Part shown: positions 34,671 through 44,081 of the stretch, piece after piece
Layout: each line of letters begins with the position of its first letter
Position numbering within the stretch: position 1 is the first letter of the stretch
DNA from: an uncultured Sulfitobacter sp.
GTDB taxonomy: Bacteria > Pseudomonadota > Alphaproteobacteria > Rhodobacterales > Rhodobacteraceae
Direction: 5' to 3'
Length of the DNA: 64,000 nucleotides
NCBI RefSeq assembly: GCF_947502895.1
Contig: NZ_CANNBM010000001.1
Span: 744,001 to 808,000, forward strand
Program-made: the position numbers and the translations under genes
The notes under the pieces: model-generated
Seen by the model: the letters and a program-made list of their open reading frames with translations, nothing else
Databases searched by the model: none
Told to the model about the DNA's origin: nothing

Positions 34671-35936
34671 TCACACGCCGGTCTTGCGGCGGTACACAAT
34701 GTCGATCCAGACGGCAAAGACCAGTACAAAACCAACCACGATATTTTGCAGTGGCGCATCAACATTGGCCGAGGCCATGCCCGATTGAAGGGTCTGCATC
34801 ACCAGCGCGCCGATTACAGCGCCGTAAATCGTCCCTGCCCCACCAGCCAGCGCCGTGCCGCCGATAACGGCCGCCGCAATCACGCGCAACTCGTCCAGCG
34901 TGCCAAGGCCCACGTCAACCGCCCCCAGTCGCGCAGACGCTACCGCAGCCGACAAGCCGGTCAGTGCCCCCAAAAGTCCGAATACTTTGACCGTGAGCAA
35001 GCGGGTGTTAATGCCAGACAGCTCTGCCGCTTCGGGGTTGCCGCCCGTCGCATAGACATAGCGGCCAAACCGCGTGCGGCTCGCAACGATGGTCATCAGA
35101 AGGGTCACAATCAACAAGATCACAACAGGGATCGCCACACCGTGATTGAGGACCAACCCCTCGGTCACTTCGATACCGCGTGCCTGCGCGATGCGGGGCA
35201 ATGCGCCCTTGGCAATCGGATAGGAATTCATCGTCCAGACAAAGCACATGATCAGACCCGCAGCGAGACCAATCAGTGTCGCCTCGGCCCATACAGGCTT
35301 CACCTTGAAGCCGTGGTTTGTCTTGCGTCGTCTGCTCATCAGCATCAGGGCGACAGCCGCCAGCGTCGCAAAAACACCAAAGCCCCAGCTCAGCGTTTCT
35401 CCAAGCGTGCCGTCAGCGCCACCGCCCAAAAGTTTGAAGTTGGGGTCAAGCGGAGCAACGGTTTGCCCCTGCGTCACCCACCACATCGCACCGCGAAAAA
35501 TCAACAACCCACCCAGCGTCACAATAAACGAAGGGATCAACAGATAGCCGATAACCCAGCCCTGTACCGCCCCGATCACCGCCCCCATTAGAATGGCTGC
35601 AACAACCGCAATGATCCAGATCGACCAATGCCCGAAACCCACAAGTTCGGGCAGAAACTTGACCTGCAAAGCGGCGACTGTCATGCCGATAAATCCCAAC
35701 ATAGACCCAACCGAGAGGTCGATATGGCGGATCACAATAACAAACACCATTCCTGTCGCCATAAGCGCCACAGACACAGTCTGAACCGAGATATTGAAAA
35801 CATTTCGGGGCGTCAGGAAACGCCCGCCAGTGATCAGATCAAACATGATCCACAACAGGACAAGCGCACCAATCATGCCCATGAGCCGCAGATCTATGCC
35901 GAGCTTGTCAAGGAAATTTCGAAGGGGGGATCGCAT
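34671..35936 (-). CDS. xylH: Xylose-type ABC transporter permease
   Basis: A 421-aa inner-membrane permease with about ten hydrophobic segments (the first at residues 20-35). The BPD_transp_2 family motif is seen as GGTALAGGAGTIYGAVIGALVMQTLQSGM near the C-terminus, with SVGSMLGFIGMTVAALQ in the first half and IVTLGGLLIFRGAMWWVTQGQT in the middle. It follows xylF by 131 bases containing a stable hairpin, and precedes xylG by 10 bases. It forms the membrane path for the sugar bound by XylF. Confidence 0.93.
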   Translation of the reverse strand: MRSPLRNFLDKLGIDLRLMGMIGALVLLWIMFDLITGGRFLTPRNVFNISVQTVSVALMATGMVFVIVIRHIDLSVGSMLGFIGMTVAALQVKFLPELVGFGHWSIWIIAVVAAILMGAVIGAVQGWVIGYLLIPSFIVTLGGLLIFRGAMWWVTQGQTVAPLDPNFKLLGGGADGTLGETLSWGFGVFATLAAVALMLMSRRRKTNHGFKVKPVWAEATLIGLAAGLIMCFVWTMNSYPIAKGALPRIAQARGIEVTEGLVLNHGVAIPVVILLIVTLLMTIVASRTRFGRYVYATGGNPEAAELSGINTRLLTVKVFGLLGALTGLSAAVASARLGAVDVGLGTLDELRVIAAAVIGGTALAGGAGTIYGAVIGALVMQTLQSGMASANVDAPLQNIVVGFVLVFAVWIDIVYRRKTGV

Positions 35937-36023
35937 GCGCAGAACCTTTTCATTCGTGTACCACAGAACAGTCCGCCCGAGGGCAGGCTGTCGTCAACAG
36001 TGAAACAGGGAAAGAATATTGGT

Positions 36024-36051
36024 GTTCCCTCCGGCTTGCACCGGAGGGAAC
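36024..36051 (-). promoter_or_regulatory. Stable hairpin between xylF and xylH
   Basis: GTTCCCTCCGG (36024-36034) pairs perfectly with CCGGAGGGAAC (36041-36051) around a 6-base loop. It lies just after the xylF stop and is not followed by a strong T tract on the minus strand. Such hairpins commonly protect binding-protein mRNA from 3' decay and lower expression of the downstream permease genes. Confidence 0.7.
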
Positions 36052-36067
36052 GGATTAATGATCCGGA

Positions 36068-37081
36068 TTACTGACAGGCAGCGTTATCGGAACCTGCGCA
36101 AAGAACGTCTTTCATGATCCAGCCCGCGTCCAAAACAACACTCAGGTTGTCGGCAGTCACAGGAACAGGCGCAAGGAACTTGGCAGTCATTGTTGTCCCG
36201 CTTGGCGAGGTCCAGTCAGCCGCACCGTCAACCTCCATTTCCTTGATCAAGGAAACAGCGATTTCACCAGCTTCACGACCCAAAGCGCGTGCATCTTTCC
36301 AGACTGAAACTGTCTGCGTACCTGTTGCAACGCGGTTCAGAGCGGCGTGATCGCCATCCTGACCGGATACTGGAATGCCTTCCATGCCTTGCGCTGTAAG
36401 CGCGGCAACAACGCCACCAGCTGTGCCGTCGTTCGACGCAACCACGGCATCAACTTTGTTGTCATTGGCCGTCAGGATTTGCTCCATATTCCGCTGTGCG
36501 TTCGCTGGAACCCAGCCATCGGTATAGGCTTCGCCCACGATTGTGATCGCACCACTGTCGATAGCCTCTTGCAGGATTTCCTGCTGGCCACCGCGCAAAA
36601 AGTCGGCATTCGGATCGGTTGGCGAGCCTTTGATCATCACGTAGTTGCCTGTCGGCTGTGCTGCCAACACGGCACGCGCCTGCATCCGGCCCACTTCGAC
36701 ATTGTCAAAAGTGAGATAAAAAACGCGGCTGTCTTCAATCAAACGGTCATAAGCGATGACAGGAATGCCTTCGTCCGCAGCTGCCTGCACTGCCGGCCCA
36801 ACGGATGACGCGTCCTGCGCCAGAATGATCAGCGCATCCGCACCCTGTGCGATCAGGTTCTCGATGTCCGACAACTGCTTGCCAGAGGATGACTGCGCGT
36901 CCGCAGAAAGATAGCCGATGCCCGCAGCTTCCAAAGCGCCTTTGATTGCCGCCTCGTCCGTTTTCCAACGCTCCTCCTGAAAGTTGGACCAGCTGACGCC
37001 AACGGTCATTTCTTGTGCGTATGAATAGGATGCGGCAACCAGTGCCATCGCCGTTGTAGCGGCAAAAGTAATTTTCTTCAT
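36068..37081 (-). CDS. xylF: D-xylose ABC transporter substrate-binding protein
   Basis: A 337-aa periplasmic sugar-binding protein. The signal peptide spans residues 1-23 (MKKITFAATTAMALVAASYS, cleavage near AQE). The mature protein is a Peripla_BP_4/LacI-like two-lobe fold: VGVSWSNFQEERWKTDEAAIKGAL, LIILAQDASSVGPAVQAAADEGIPVIAYDRLI, and VVASNDGTAGGVVAALTAQGMEGIPVSGQDGD. The SWxxxxxERW start and YDRLI segment match the xylose-binding protein rather than ribose or arabinose proteins. ATG 37081 has GGGAGGAAATC upstream. An operator-like palindrome lies 66-88 bases before the start. Confidence 0.94.
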   Translation of the reverse strand: MKKITFAATTAMALVAASYSYAQEMTVGVSWSNFQEERWKTDEAAIKGALEAAGIGYLSADAQSSSGKQLSDIENLIAQGADALIILAQDASSVGPAVQAAADEGIPVIAYDRLIEDSRVFYLTFDNVEVGRMQARAVLAAQPTGNYVMIKGSPTDPNADFLRGGQQEILQEAIDSGAITIVGEAYTDGWVPANAQRNMEQILTANDNKVDAVVASNDGTAGGVVAALTAQGMEGIPVSGQDGDHAALNRVATGTQTVSVWKDARALGREAGEIAVSLIKEMEVDGAADWTSPSGTTMTAKFLAPVPVTADNLSVVLDAGWIMKDVLCAGSDNAACQ

Positions 37082-37146
37082 GATTTCCTCCCAGAAATGT
37101 ATCAACGCCTAGACTCAGCACGTTGCCATGCAACTTTTCTAGCATT

Positions 37147-37169
37147 TTTAATTCTTCTGGCAAATTAAA
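37147..37169. promoter_or_regulatory. Probable XylR operator upstream of xylF
   Basis: TTTAATTC (37147-37154), a 7-base spacer and AAATTAAA (37162-37169). The same half-sites with the same 7-base spacing occur upstream of xylB at 44087-44109. It lies between the divergent xylF and xylR genes, where a ROK-family repressor would bind to control both. Confidence 0.8.
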
Positions 37170-37293
37170 TAGTCGCATCAAACGAAAAAATTGGCCGAAA
37201 TCGCCCTTAAACGCCTATTTCACTGACGAATTTCATAGAATTTCTTTGGTCGCTGAACTAAAGTTCAGGCAGCAATTTGAGGATTTTGAAGCG

Positions 37294-38496
37294 ATGGACC
37301 TATCAAAAGACAGCTCGCGATCGGCCCTTCTGGACGCGATCCGTCGCGCAAAACGCATTGCCCGCATTGATCTGGCGCAACTGACAGACATCTCGCCCGC
37401 AACAGTCACAACGGTCACAGCCGATATGATCCGCCAAGGCCTGATCGAAGAAGTGATCCCGGAAGAGCTGACAAGCCAGTCGCGCCGCGGCCGCCCCCGC
37501 GTGAACCTCAAACTGCGCGCAGACGCCTTTCTCGTGGCAGGGCTGAAAGTGGCGGAAACGACAATCTCGGTGGTCCTTGTTAACTTTGTCGGCGAAGTCG
37601 TCGCACAGCACACCTACCACCGCACCGAGACCCGCCCTGCCCCCGAAATCCTGATTACCCAGATCCAACAGGCGATTGATGCGACACTGGCCGATGTGGA
37701 CTATGTCTTCGAGGATCTGTCGGCTGTCGGTCTGGGGATTGCGGGCATCGTGGATGCAAAACGCGGGTTTGTGCATTGGTCCCCCTTTCTCAACACCCGC
37801 AACCTCGAACTGGCCAGAATGCTGAAAGAGGCGGTGAACCTGCCGATCTTTCTCGACAATGATGCAAATCTTGTTGCCATGGCCGAACAATATCTGGGTA
37901 ACGCTCAAAATACGGGCAATTTCATCGTAGTAACGATTGAATCAGGCGTCGGTATGGGCATCGTGATCGATAACAAAGTGTACCGTGGCACGCGCGGCTG
38001 CGGTGCGGAGTTCGGCCATACCAAAGTCCAGCTCGACGGCGCATTGTGCCGCTGCGGCCAGCGTGGCTGCCTTGAGGCATATGTCGCTGACTACGCGCTG
38101 CTGCGCGAAGCCTCATTTGACACATCACTGTTCAAGGAAGGCGGGGCCGAGCGTAGTATACAAGACCTGCTCACCGCGGCACGCAAAGGCGACCCGACTG
38201 CAAAAAGCATCATCGACAGGTCCAGCCGCATCTTTGCAATGGGCCTGTCCAACCTGATTAACCTCTTCGATCCAGAGCTTATCATTCTATCGGGTGAACG
38301 AATGTCATTCGACCATCTCTATGCCGAAGAAGTCATTGAGGTGATCCGCTCCTCTATCGTGCAGGTCGATGCCCCCCCACCCGATATTATCGTACACAAA
38401 TGGGGGGATTTTATGTGGGAGCGGGGGGCCGCGGCCTTTGCCTTGGTGGGCGTGGCCGAGATGTCCTTGCGCGACGGCCTCGATCGTGTGGCATAG
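37294..38496 (+). CDS. xylR: ROK-family transcriptional regulator, probable xylose repressor
   Basis: A 400-aa repressor-type ROK protein. The N-terminal winged helix runs from SALLDAIRRAKRIARIDLAQLTDISPATVTTVTADMIRQGLIEE. The ROK kinase-like domain has VGLGIAGIVD, NLPIFLDNDANLVAMAEQYLG, and the zinc-site motif GALCRCGQRGCLEAYV. The frame is open from 37123, but I choose ATG 37294 because it begins the HTH and has TGAGGA upstream. It is divergent from xylF. The next gene starts inside its last codons. Ligand (xylose) is inferred from the neighbours. Confidence 0.9.
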   Translation: MDLSKDSSRSALLDAIRRAKRIARIDLAQLTDISPATVTTVTADMIRQGLIEEVIPEELTSQSRRGRPRVNLKLRADAFLVAGLKVAETTISVVLVNFVGEVVAQHTYHRTETRPAPEILITQIQQAIDATLADVDYVFEDLSAVGLGIAGIVDAKRGFVHWSPFLNTRNLELARMLKEAVNLPIFLDNDANLVAMAEQYLGNAQNTGNFIVVTIESGVGMGIVIDNKVYRGTRGCGAEFGHTKVQLDGALCRCGQRGCLEAYVADYALLREASFDTSLFKEGGAERSIQDLLTAARKGDPTAKSIIDRSSRIFAMGLSNLINLFDPELIILSGERMSFDHLYAEEVIEVIRSSIVQVDAPPPDIIVHKWGDFMWERGAAAFALVGVAEMSLRDGLDRVA

Positions 38497-39994
38497 GCTC
38501 CTTTGCTGCCTCTGGGCCGCGCCTGTTTATGCCCAGTCATTCACGCCAATCGGCGTCCCCGATCACGTCTATGAAGGCGGCTGGGAACATTTTGTGGGCG
38601 GTGGCATCGCCGCCTTTGACTGCGATGGCGACACCCTGCCAGAACTGTATGCAGCAGGCGGAACGGCATCTGCCAAACTTTTTCGGAACACCAGTACAGC
38701 GCAGATTTCTTTTCGGGTCGAGACGCCCGACGCCCTCGCCCTCACTGGCGTGACCGGAGCTTACCCGCTGGATTTTGACAATGATGGCCAGACCGATCTG
38801 GCTGTCCTGCGCGTGGGAGAAAACAAATTGCTGCGCGGGCTCGGCGACTGTCAATTCACGCAAGTAGCCCTCCCGACATCCGACCGCTGGACCACCTCCT
38901 TTTCCGCCACATGGGAAGGCGCGAACACACGGCCAACGCTGGTTTTTGGAAACTACGTTGACCGCAGCGACCCTGATGGCCCCTTCAAAGCCTGCGATGC
39001 GCATGAGCTATATCGCCCGGCGCACGCGACCTACAAAGAGCCGGACCTGTTGACCGTGGGGTTCTGCACCCTGTCGATGCTGTTTACCGATTGGGCGCGC
39101 GCAGGCCGGCAGGATCTGCGCGTCTCGAATGATCGCCATTACTATGTGCGCGGCGGACAGGAACAGCTTTGGGCGATGGAGCCTACACCACGCCTGTTTG
39201 GCCCCGAGGACGGATGGCTCAAGCATGAGCTTTGGGGCATGGGCATCGCCAGCCGCGATGTTTCGGGTGATGGCTTGCCGGATGTCTATCTGACCTCCAT
39301 GGGCGATCAGCGGTTGCAACTGCGTGAAGGTGAAGGCCCGACCTACCGCGACGCCTCCTACAGCTTTGGCGTGACAGCCCACATGCCCTACGAGGGCGGC
39401 GACGGGCGCCCCTCAACGGGGTGGCATGCTGTGTTTGGTGATGTACAGAATGACGGGCTGGATGATCTGTTTGTGACAAAAGGCAATGTCGACCAGATGC
39501 CGGGCAGTGCCTTTGACGATCCAAACAATCTGTTGGTCCAGACGCCAACCGGCTTTATCGAGCGTGGCAGCAGTGCAGGATTGCTCAGCATGGCCCGTAG
39601 CCGTGGCGCAGCACTGGTGGATCTCAACCGCAACGGCCTGCTTGATGTGGCGGTGGTAAACCGCCGCGCCCCTTTGGAGGTCTGGCAAAACACCACTACG
39701 CAGGCGGGAAACTTCGTAACCATCGCGCCCATCCAAGCCGCGCCAAATCGCAACGCAGTCGGGGCATGGATCGAACTTAAGGTCGCAAACAAAACAGTCG
39801 CCCGCGAGATCACGATTGGCGGTGGTCACGCAGGTGGCGTGCTCGTCCCCGAACATTTCGGGTTGGGACAAGCGCAGACCGTGCAGGCACGTATCATCTG
39901 GCCAGACCGCGAAATCAGCGAATGGGTCACGCTCCTTGCCAACACCCATACCACCCTGACCCGCGAGGGGGGTGGACTATTGATCGACTTTTAG
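38486..39994 (+). CDS. Exported FG-GAP/VCBS repeat protein of the CRTAC1 (ASPIC/UnbV) type
   Basis: A 502-aa secreted protein. GTG 38486 gives a short signal peptide, MWHRLLCCLWAAPVYAQS. The mature chain contains calcium-binding-like FG-GAP/VCBS repeats: AAFDCDGDTLPELYAAGG, DFDNDGQTDLAVLRVG, DVSGDGLPDVYLTSMG, DVQNDGLDDLFVTKG and DLNRNGLLDVAVVNR. It ends in an ASPIC/UnbV-like domain (RNAVGAWIELKVANKT, then IWPDREISEWVTL). A seven-bladed propeller is likely. It overlaps xylR by 11 bases, so it is probably co-expressed with it, and overlaps the di-heme peroxidase gene by 18 bases tail to tail. No known link to xylose metabolism. Confidence 0.85.
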   Translation: MWHRLLCCLWAAPVYAQSFTPIGVPDHVYEGGWEHFVGGGIAAFDCDGDTLPELYAAGGTASAKLFRNTSTAQISFRVETPDALALTGVTGAYPLDFDNDGQTDLAVLRVGENKLLRGLGDCQFTQVALPTSDRWTTSFSATWEGANTRPTLVFGNYVDRSDPDGPFKACDAHELYRPAHATYKEPDLLTVGFCTLSMLFTDWARAGRQDLRVSNDRHYYVRGGQEQLWAMEPTPRLFGPEDGWLKHELWGMGIASRDVSGDGLPDVYLTSMGDQRLQLREGEGPTYRDASYSFGVTAHMPYEGGDGRPSTGWHAVFGDVQNDGLDDLFVTKGNVDQMPGSAFDDPNNLLVQTPTGFIERGSSAGLLSMARSRGAALVDLNRNGLLDVAVVNRRAPLEVWQNTTTQAGNFVTIAPIQAAPNRNAVGAWIELKVANKTVAREITIGGGHAGGVLVPEHFGLGQAQTVQARIIWPDREISEWVTLLANTHTTLTREGGGLLIDF

Positions 39995-41308
39995 ACCACT
40001 TGGCACTGTCACGGGTACACCTGATCCCGCCCGCAAAGACGTGTCATCGGTCAACGCATGTAGAAATGCGATAATCTGGTCCACTTCGCGACTGTTCAGC
40101 CTAACAGGCGCTAGATCATTTGCCGCGGCAACAGCTGCAATCTCGTCCCGACGCTGCATAAACCAATCATCAGCTGCGCCATCCATGGGCGGCAAAACCG
40201 CTTGGGAGATATCGTAACTCTCCAGCGAGGTAACAGGATCAAGGTGGTGCAAAACCACCCCCCGCAACGTCGCAAAAGAACCGCTGTGCCCATAGGGGGC
40301 TGTCAGCGCCACATTGCGCAGCGATGGCGTTCGAAACGCATAGGCATCTGCGGGATCACCCGTCACGCGCATACGTCCCGTATCACGCGCATGGCTCTCG
40401 AAGCGTGCCGATTTGCCCGGGCCGATCTGCGGCATCGCAATCGCATGAAAGCTGTGGTCAGTCTGGAATTGTCCAGTGTGACAGGCCGCGCAATCCGCCT
40501 TGCCGTAAAACAAAGCCATGCCCGCTGCCGCCTCTTCGGACAGTGGCTTGCCTTCGCGCAGGTACAGATCAAACGGGCTTTGGTCCGCGCGCCACTCCTG
40601 CGCAATAAACGCCGCAAGCGCATCTGATATGGCAGGAAAGGTAATTTCGGTTCCCTCTCCGATCACCGCATCAAACCGCTGGCGGTATTCGGGGATCATG
40701 GAAACCCGCGTGGCGATGATATCCCACGCACCGCCCTGCCCCGTCAAAAGCCCCTGACGCACCGCCTTGGCGACATCATTCTCGCCGTAGTGCCCCGCCA
40801 TTTCATCCGCCGACAGCACCGGAAACATCGCCTGCGCAGACAGGGCCGAGGCGAACCCCGCCAGCATATCATCGCTCAGTGGTGTGCGAATGCCATGCGG
40901 TTTGTCCGGATCAGCCTCCAAACGACCATCATGGAAAAAAACTGTGAACTCCGCCGCGCCCAGATTGAACAAGGCCGGCGCATTGCGCGGAATACGAACT
41001 TCTGGCAGGTTGTCGGGGTCAACCACGCGGTCACGCCCCAGCCCGCTGGCCCCATCGCCCAGCCCCAGCGAGACCCCATCCGCCGTAGCCATACGCGGAT
41101 GATGACATGTGGCACATGACACCTCGCGAGACCCCGACAAAACGGGATCGTAAAACAGCAACCTGCCAAGGGCTACTTCGTCTGCGCCAAACGCGGCAAA
41201 AGTCGCATCCGCCTGCGGCAGCGGCAGCGTCTGCGCCCACAGAGTGAACGGGACCGCCACCACTGCCGCGAGCCCGCAAAGGCCGACTGTGCCGAACCGA
41301 TCAGACAA
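39977..41308 (-). CDS. Di-heme cytochrome c peroxidase/MauG family protein
   Basis: A 443-aa periplasmic enzyme. A signal peptide (residues 1-26, ending LWAQT) is followed by two c-type heme sites, CATCH at 65-69 and CAACH at 273-277, and the conserved FFHDGRLEADP loop at about 124-134 between them. The family includes hydrogen peroxide reductases and MauG/MbnH-type oxidases that modify protein tryptophans. The start is a TTG at 41308 that overlaps the xylA stop by 8 bases, so it is translationally coupled to xylA. Cytochrome-c-peroxidase activity versus protein-modifying activity cannot be decided by sight. Confidence 0.88.
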   Translation of the reverse strand: MSDRFGTVGLCGLAAVVAVPFTLWAQTLPLPQADATFAAFGADEVALGRLLFYDPVLSGSREVSCATCHHPRMATADGVSLGLGDGASGLGRDRVVDPDNLPEVRIPRNAPALFNLGAAEFTVFFHDGRLEADPDKPHGIRTPLSDDMLAGFASALSAQAMFPVLSADEMAGHYGENDVAKAVRQGLLTGQGGAWDIIATRVSMIPEYRQRFDAVIGEGTEITFPAISDALAAFIAQEWRADQSPFDLYLREGKPLSEEAAAGMALFYGKADCAACHTGQFQTDHSFHAIAMPQIGPGKSARFESHARDTGRMRVTGDPADAYAFRTPSLRNVALTAPYGHSGSFATLRGVVLHHLDPVTSLESYDISQAVLPPMDGAADDWFMQRRDEIAAVAAANDLAPVRLNSREVDQIIAFLHALTDDTSLRAGSGVPVTVPSGLKVDQ

Positions 41309-42608
41309 AGCGGTTTACGTAATTCTCAAGGATTTCCTGCCGCCCCGAACGTGGCTGCGGGTTGATATCCTGCGCCAAAACACGATCGGTAATGCTGCCA
41401 AGATCACTCCCCAGCATCGCGCGGGCCTCAGGCGTTTCCCACCCCGCATAGCGCTCGGCCAACGCTGTCTCCAGACCGCCGTCCTCCAGCATCGCATGGG
41501 CCGCCTTCAACCCGCGCGCACAGACATCCATCGCACCGACATGGCTGGCAATCAGATCTACCGCATCGAGGGACTGCCGCCGCAGCTTTGCGTCGAAATT
41601 AGTGCCACCCGTATCAAAACCGCCTGCCTTGAGGATGTGATAATAAGCCAATGCCACTTCAGGCACATTATTGGGGAACTGGTCGGTGTCCCAACCCGAC
41701 TGATAATCATTGCGGTTCATATCAATAGAGCCAAACACACCCAGTGCCGCCGCTGTCGCTATCTCATGCTCGAAACTGTGGCCCGCAAGGATCGCATGAC
41801 CCTGCTCAAGATTCAGCTTCACTTCTTTTTCAAGGCCGTACTTTTGCAAAAACCCGAAACAAGTCGCCGCATCATAATCATATTGATGTTTGGACGGCTC
41901 CTGCGGCTTGGGCTCCACCAAGATCGCACCTTTGAAACCAATCTTGTGTTTGTAATCCACCACCATGTTCAGGAAGCGGCCCATATGATCCAATTCCTGC
42001 CCCATATCGGTGTTGAGCAATGTCTCATAGCCTTCGCGCCCGCCCCACAGGACATAGTTCTCACCGCCCAGTTTTTGCGTCGCGTCCATGCAGCTTTTTA
42101 CTGTCGCTGCCATAAAGGCAAAAACGTCAGGATCGGGGTTTGTAGATCCCCCCGACATATAGCGGCGATGCGAAAAGGTATTTGCGGTCCCCCACAGCAA
42201 CTTGGTGCCGGTTTCTTCCATCTTGGTCCCGAAATAATCAGTCATCTCGTCCAGACGGCTGGTGTTTTCGGCATAGTTGCTGCCCTCGGGACGCACATCA
42301 GCATCGTGAAAGCAAAAATAGGGCGCCCCAAGGATACGAAACATCTCGAAGGCGGCATCGGCTTTGAGCTTGGCATTCGCCATTGTGTCTTGCGGGTGCC
42401 AAGGACGCTCCAGCGTTTGACCACCAAACGGATCGCCCCCCTCCCATGCGAAGCTGTGCCAATAGGCCACGGCAAAACGCAAATGCTCTTCCATCCGTTT
42501 GCCGCCCAGCATCTCGTCAGGGTTATAGTGATGGAACGCCATGGGATCGGCGCTGTCTGCCCCTGCGAATGTGATCGGTGAAATGTCTTTGAAAAAATCG
42601 GTGCTCAT
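41301..42608 (-). CDS. xylA: Xylose isomerase
   Basis: A 435-aa TIM-barrel enzyme that converts D-xylose to D-xylulose with two divalent metals. Typical segments: RFAVAYWHSFAWEGGDPFGG, APYFCFHDADVRPEG (catalytic His and Asp), LWGGREGYETLLNTDM, KGAILVEPKPQEPSKHQYD (metal Glu and substrate lysine), NLEQGHAILAGHSFEHE and GSIDMNRNDYQSGWDTDQFP. It is the second gene of xylB-xylA, overlapping xylB by 4 bases and followed directly by the di-heme peroxidase gene. Confidence 0.97.
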   Translation of the reverse strand: MSTDFFKDISPITFAGADSADPMAFHHYNPDEMLGGKRMEEHLRFAVAYWHSFAWEGGDPFGGQTLERPWHPQDTMANAKLKADAAFEMFRILGAPYFCFHDADVRPEGSNYAENTSRLDEMTDYFGTKMEETGTKLLWGTANTFSHRRYMSGGSTNPDPDVFAFMAATVKSCMDATQKLGGENYVLWGGREGYETLLNTDMGQELDHMGRFLNMVVDYKHKIGFKGAILVEPKPQEPSKHQYDYDAATCFGFLQKYGLEKEVKLNLEQGHAILAGHSFEHEIATAAALGVFGSIDMNRNDYQSGWDTDQFPNNVPEVALAYYHILKAGGFDTGGTNFDAKLRRQSLDAVDLIASHVGAMDVCARGLKAAHAMLEDGGLETALAERYAGWETPEARAMLGSDLGSITDRVLAQDINPQPRSGRQEILENYVNRFV

Positions 42609-44074
42609 AACAGGGCTTTCATTGCTGGATATAGTCGTTTGTACTGAATGTAGCCGGCATCGTAGGCGGCGATCAGGGCAGGGTTTGGCTGTATGATTTC
42701 GTCGATATCAGGCGCAGTCATGACCGTTGCAGGATCAGCACCCGTCACCGCACATTGCGCCAAACGCGCAGCCCCCAAAGCCGCGCCAAAATCGCCATCT
42801 GCGGGTACGGCAAGCGGCAGGTTCAGGACAGTGGCCACCATCTCGACCCAGAGACGCGATTTCGTCCCGCCACCCAGAGCCAGAACCTCATGCAGTTCAA
42901 CACCTGTCGTCTTTAACGCCTCATAGCTGTCGCGCAACGCGTACGCCACGCCCGCCAAGACAGCGTGCGTCATATCTTTGGTTGTTGTCCCGATATCCAG
43001 CCCGATGAAACTGCCCCGAATTTGGCTGTCGTTATGCGGCGTTCGCTCTCCGGAAAGATACGGCATGAACTTTAGATCACTTGGCGCTGTCAATGTATCA
43101 CCCAACGCAGATGTCAGCGCCGCAGGCGTTTGCCCCGTCACCGAAGCCAGCCAATTCAGACAGTCCGTCGCCGCAAGAATTACACCCATCTGATACCAGC
43201 GATCCGGCACAGCATGGCAAAACGTGTGCACAGCCGAGGCAGCATTGGGCGCATAGCTATCGCGTGCCGCCAGCAAAACACCGGATGTACCAAGCGAGAT
43301 AAAGCCCTGTCCCTCTTTCAACACGCCTGCGCCGCAGGCAGCCGCGGCATTGTCACCAGCGCCTCCCGCAACCTGCACAGCGGGTGAAAGGCCCCAATCG
43401 CGCGCCAGATCAGCCCGCAAGGCTGCTGCCACATGCGACCCCTCGACAAGGTCGGGCATCTGCGAACGTGTCATTCCGCTGGCGTCCAGCAATTCCTGTG
43501 ACCAATCCCGCGCGCCCACATCAAGCCAAGATGTTCCCGCAGAATCGGACATATCCGCGACATAAGCTCCGGTGAGCCAAAAGTTGAGATATGCCGCTGG
43601 CAGCAGGACTTTAGCCGTCTTCGAAAAATTCTCTGGCTCGTGGGTTGCGACCCACATGAGCTTGGGCGCTGTAAACCCGGGAAAGACGATGTTGCCCGAC
43701 ACCTCCCGCACACGGTCCACACCATCAAGGCTCGCTGCCTCTATATGGCTGCGTGTATCATTCCAGAGCATACAGGGCCGCACCACAGCGCCACCGCGAT
43801 CCAACAGGACCGCCCCGTGCATGTGGCCGGACACACCAATGCCCGCGACACAGGCCCATTCGTCCGGCACTTGCGCACGCAACTGCTGCACAACAGCACC
43901 ACAGGCGGCGATCCAGTTTGCAGGATCTTGCTCGCTCCACCCTCTCTCGGGGCGCTGTGACGCATAACTCACCTCATGCGAGGCAATGGTCGCGCCGCCC
44001 TCATCCACAAGCAGACCGCGCAAGCCCGAGGTCCCCAAGTCAAATCCAATGTAGCATTTTTTGGTCATTTTCAT
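42605..44074 (-). CDS. xylB: Xylulokinase
   Basis: A 489-aa FGGY-family kinase that phosphorylates D-xylulose to xylulose 5-phosphate for the pentose phosphate pathway. The N-terminal phosphate loop YIGFDLGTSGLRGLLVDE, the GIGVSGHMHGAVLLD substrate block, the GAGDNAAAACGAGVL segment and LALGGGTKSRLWVEM near the C-terminus are all diagnostic. ATG 44074 (MKMTKKCY) has AAAAAGGGG upstream, but those bases are also the inner arm of a long palindrome. It is the first gene of xylB-xylA-peroxidase. Confidence 0.97.
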   Translation of the reverse strand: MKMTKKCYIGFDLGTSGLRGLLVDEGGATIASHEVSYASQRPERGWSEQDPANWIAACGAVVQQLRAQVPDEWACVAGIGVSGHMHGAVLLDRGGAVVRPCMLWNDTRSHIEAASLDGVDRVREVSGNIVFPGFTAPKLMWVATHEPENFSKTAKVLLPAAYLNFWLTGAYVADMSDSAGTSWLDVGARDWSQELLDASGMTRSQMPDLVEGSHVAAALRADLARDWGLSPAVQVAGGAGDNAAAACGAGVLKEGQGFISLGTSGVLLAARDSYAPNAASAVHTFCHAVPDRWYQMGVILAATDCLNWLASVTGQTPAALTSALGDTLTAPSDLKFMPYLSGERTPHNDSQIRGSFIGLDIGTTTKDMTHAVLAGVAYALRDSYEALKTTGVELHEVLALGGGTKSRLWVEMVATVLNLPLAVPADGDFGAALGAARLAQCAVTGADPATVMTAPDIDEIIQPNPALIAAYDAGYIQYKRLYPAMKALL

Positions 44075-44081
44075 TGTTAGC

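Noticed and set aside
41244..42581. A 445-codon plus-strand frame over xylA
   Set aside because: Antisense shadow of a clearly recognised xylose isomerase.
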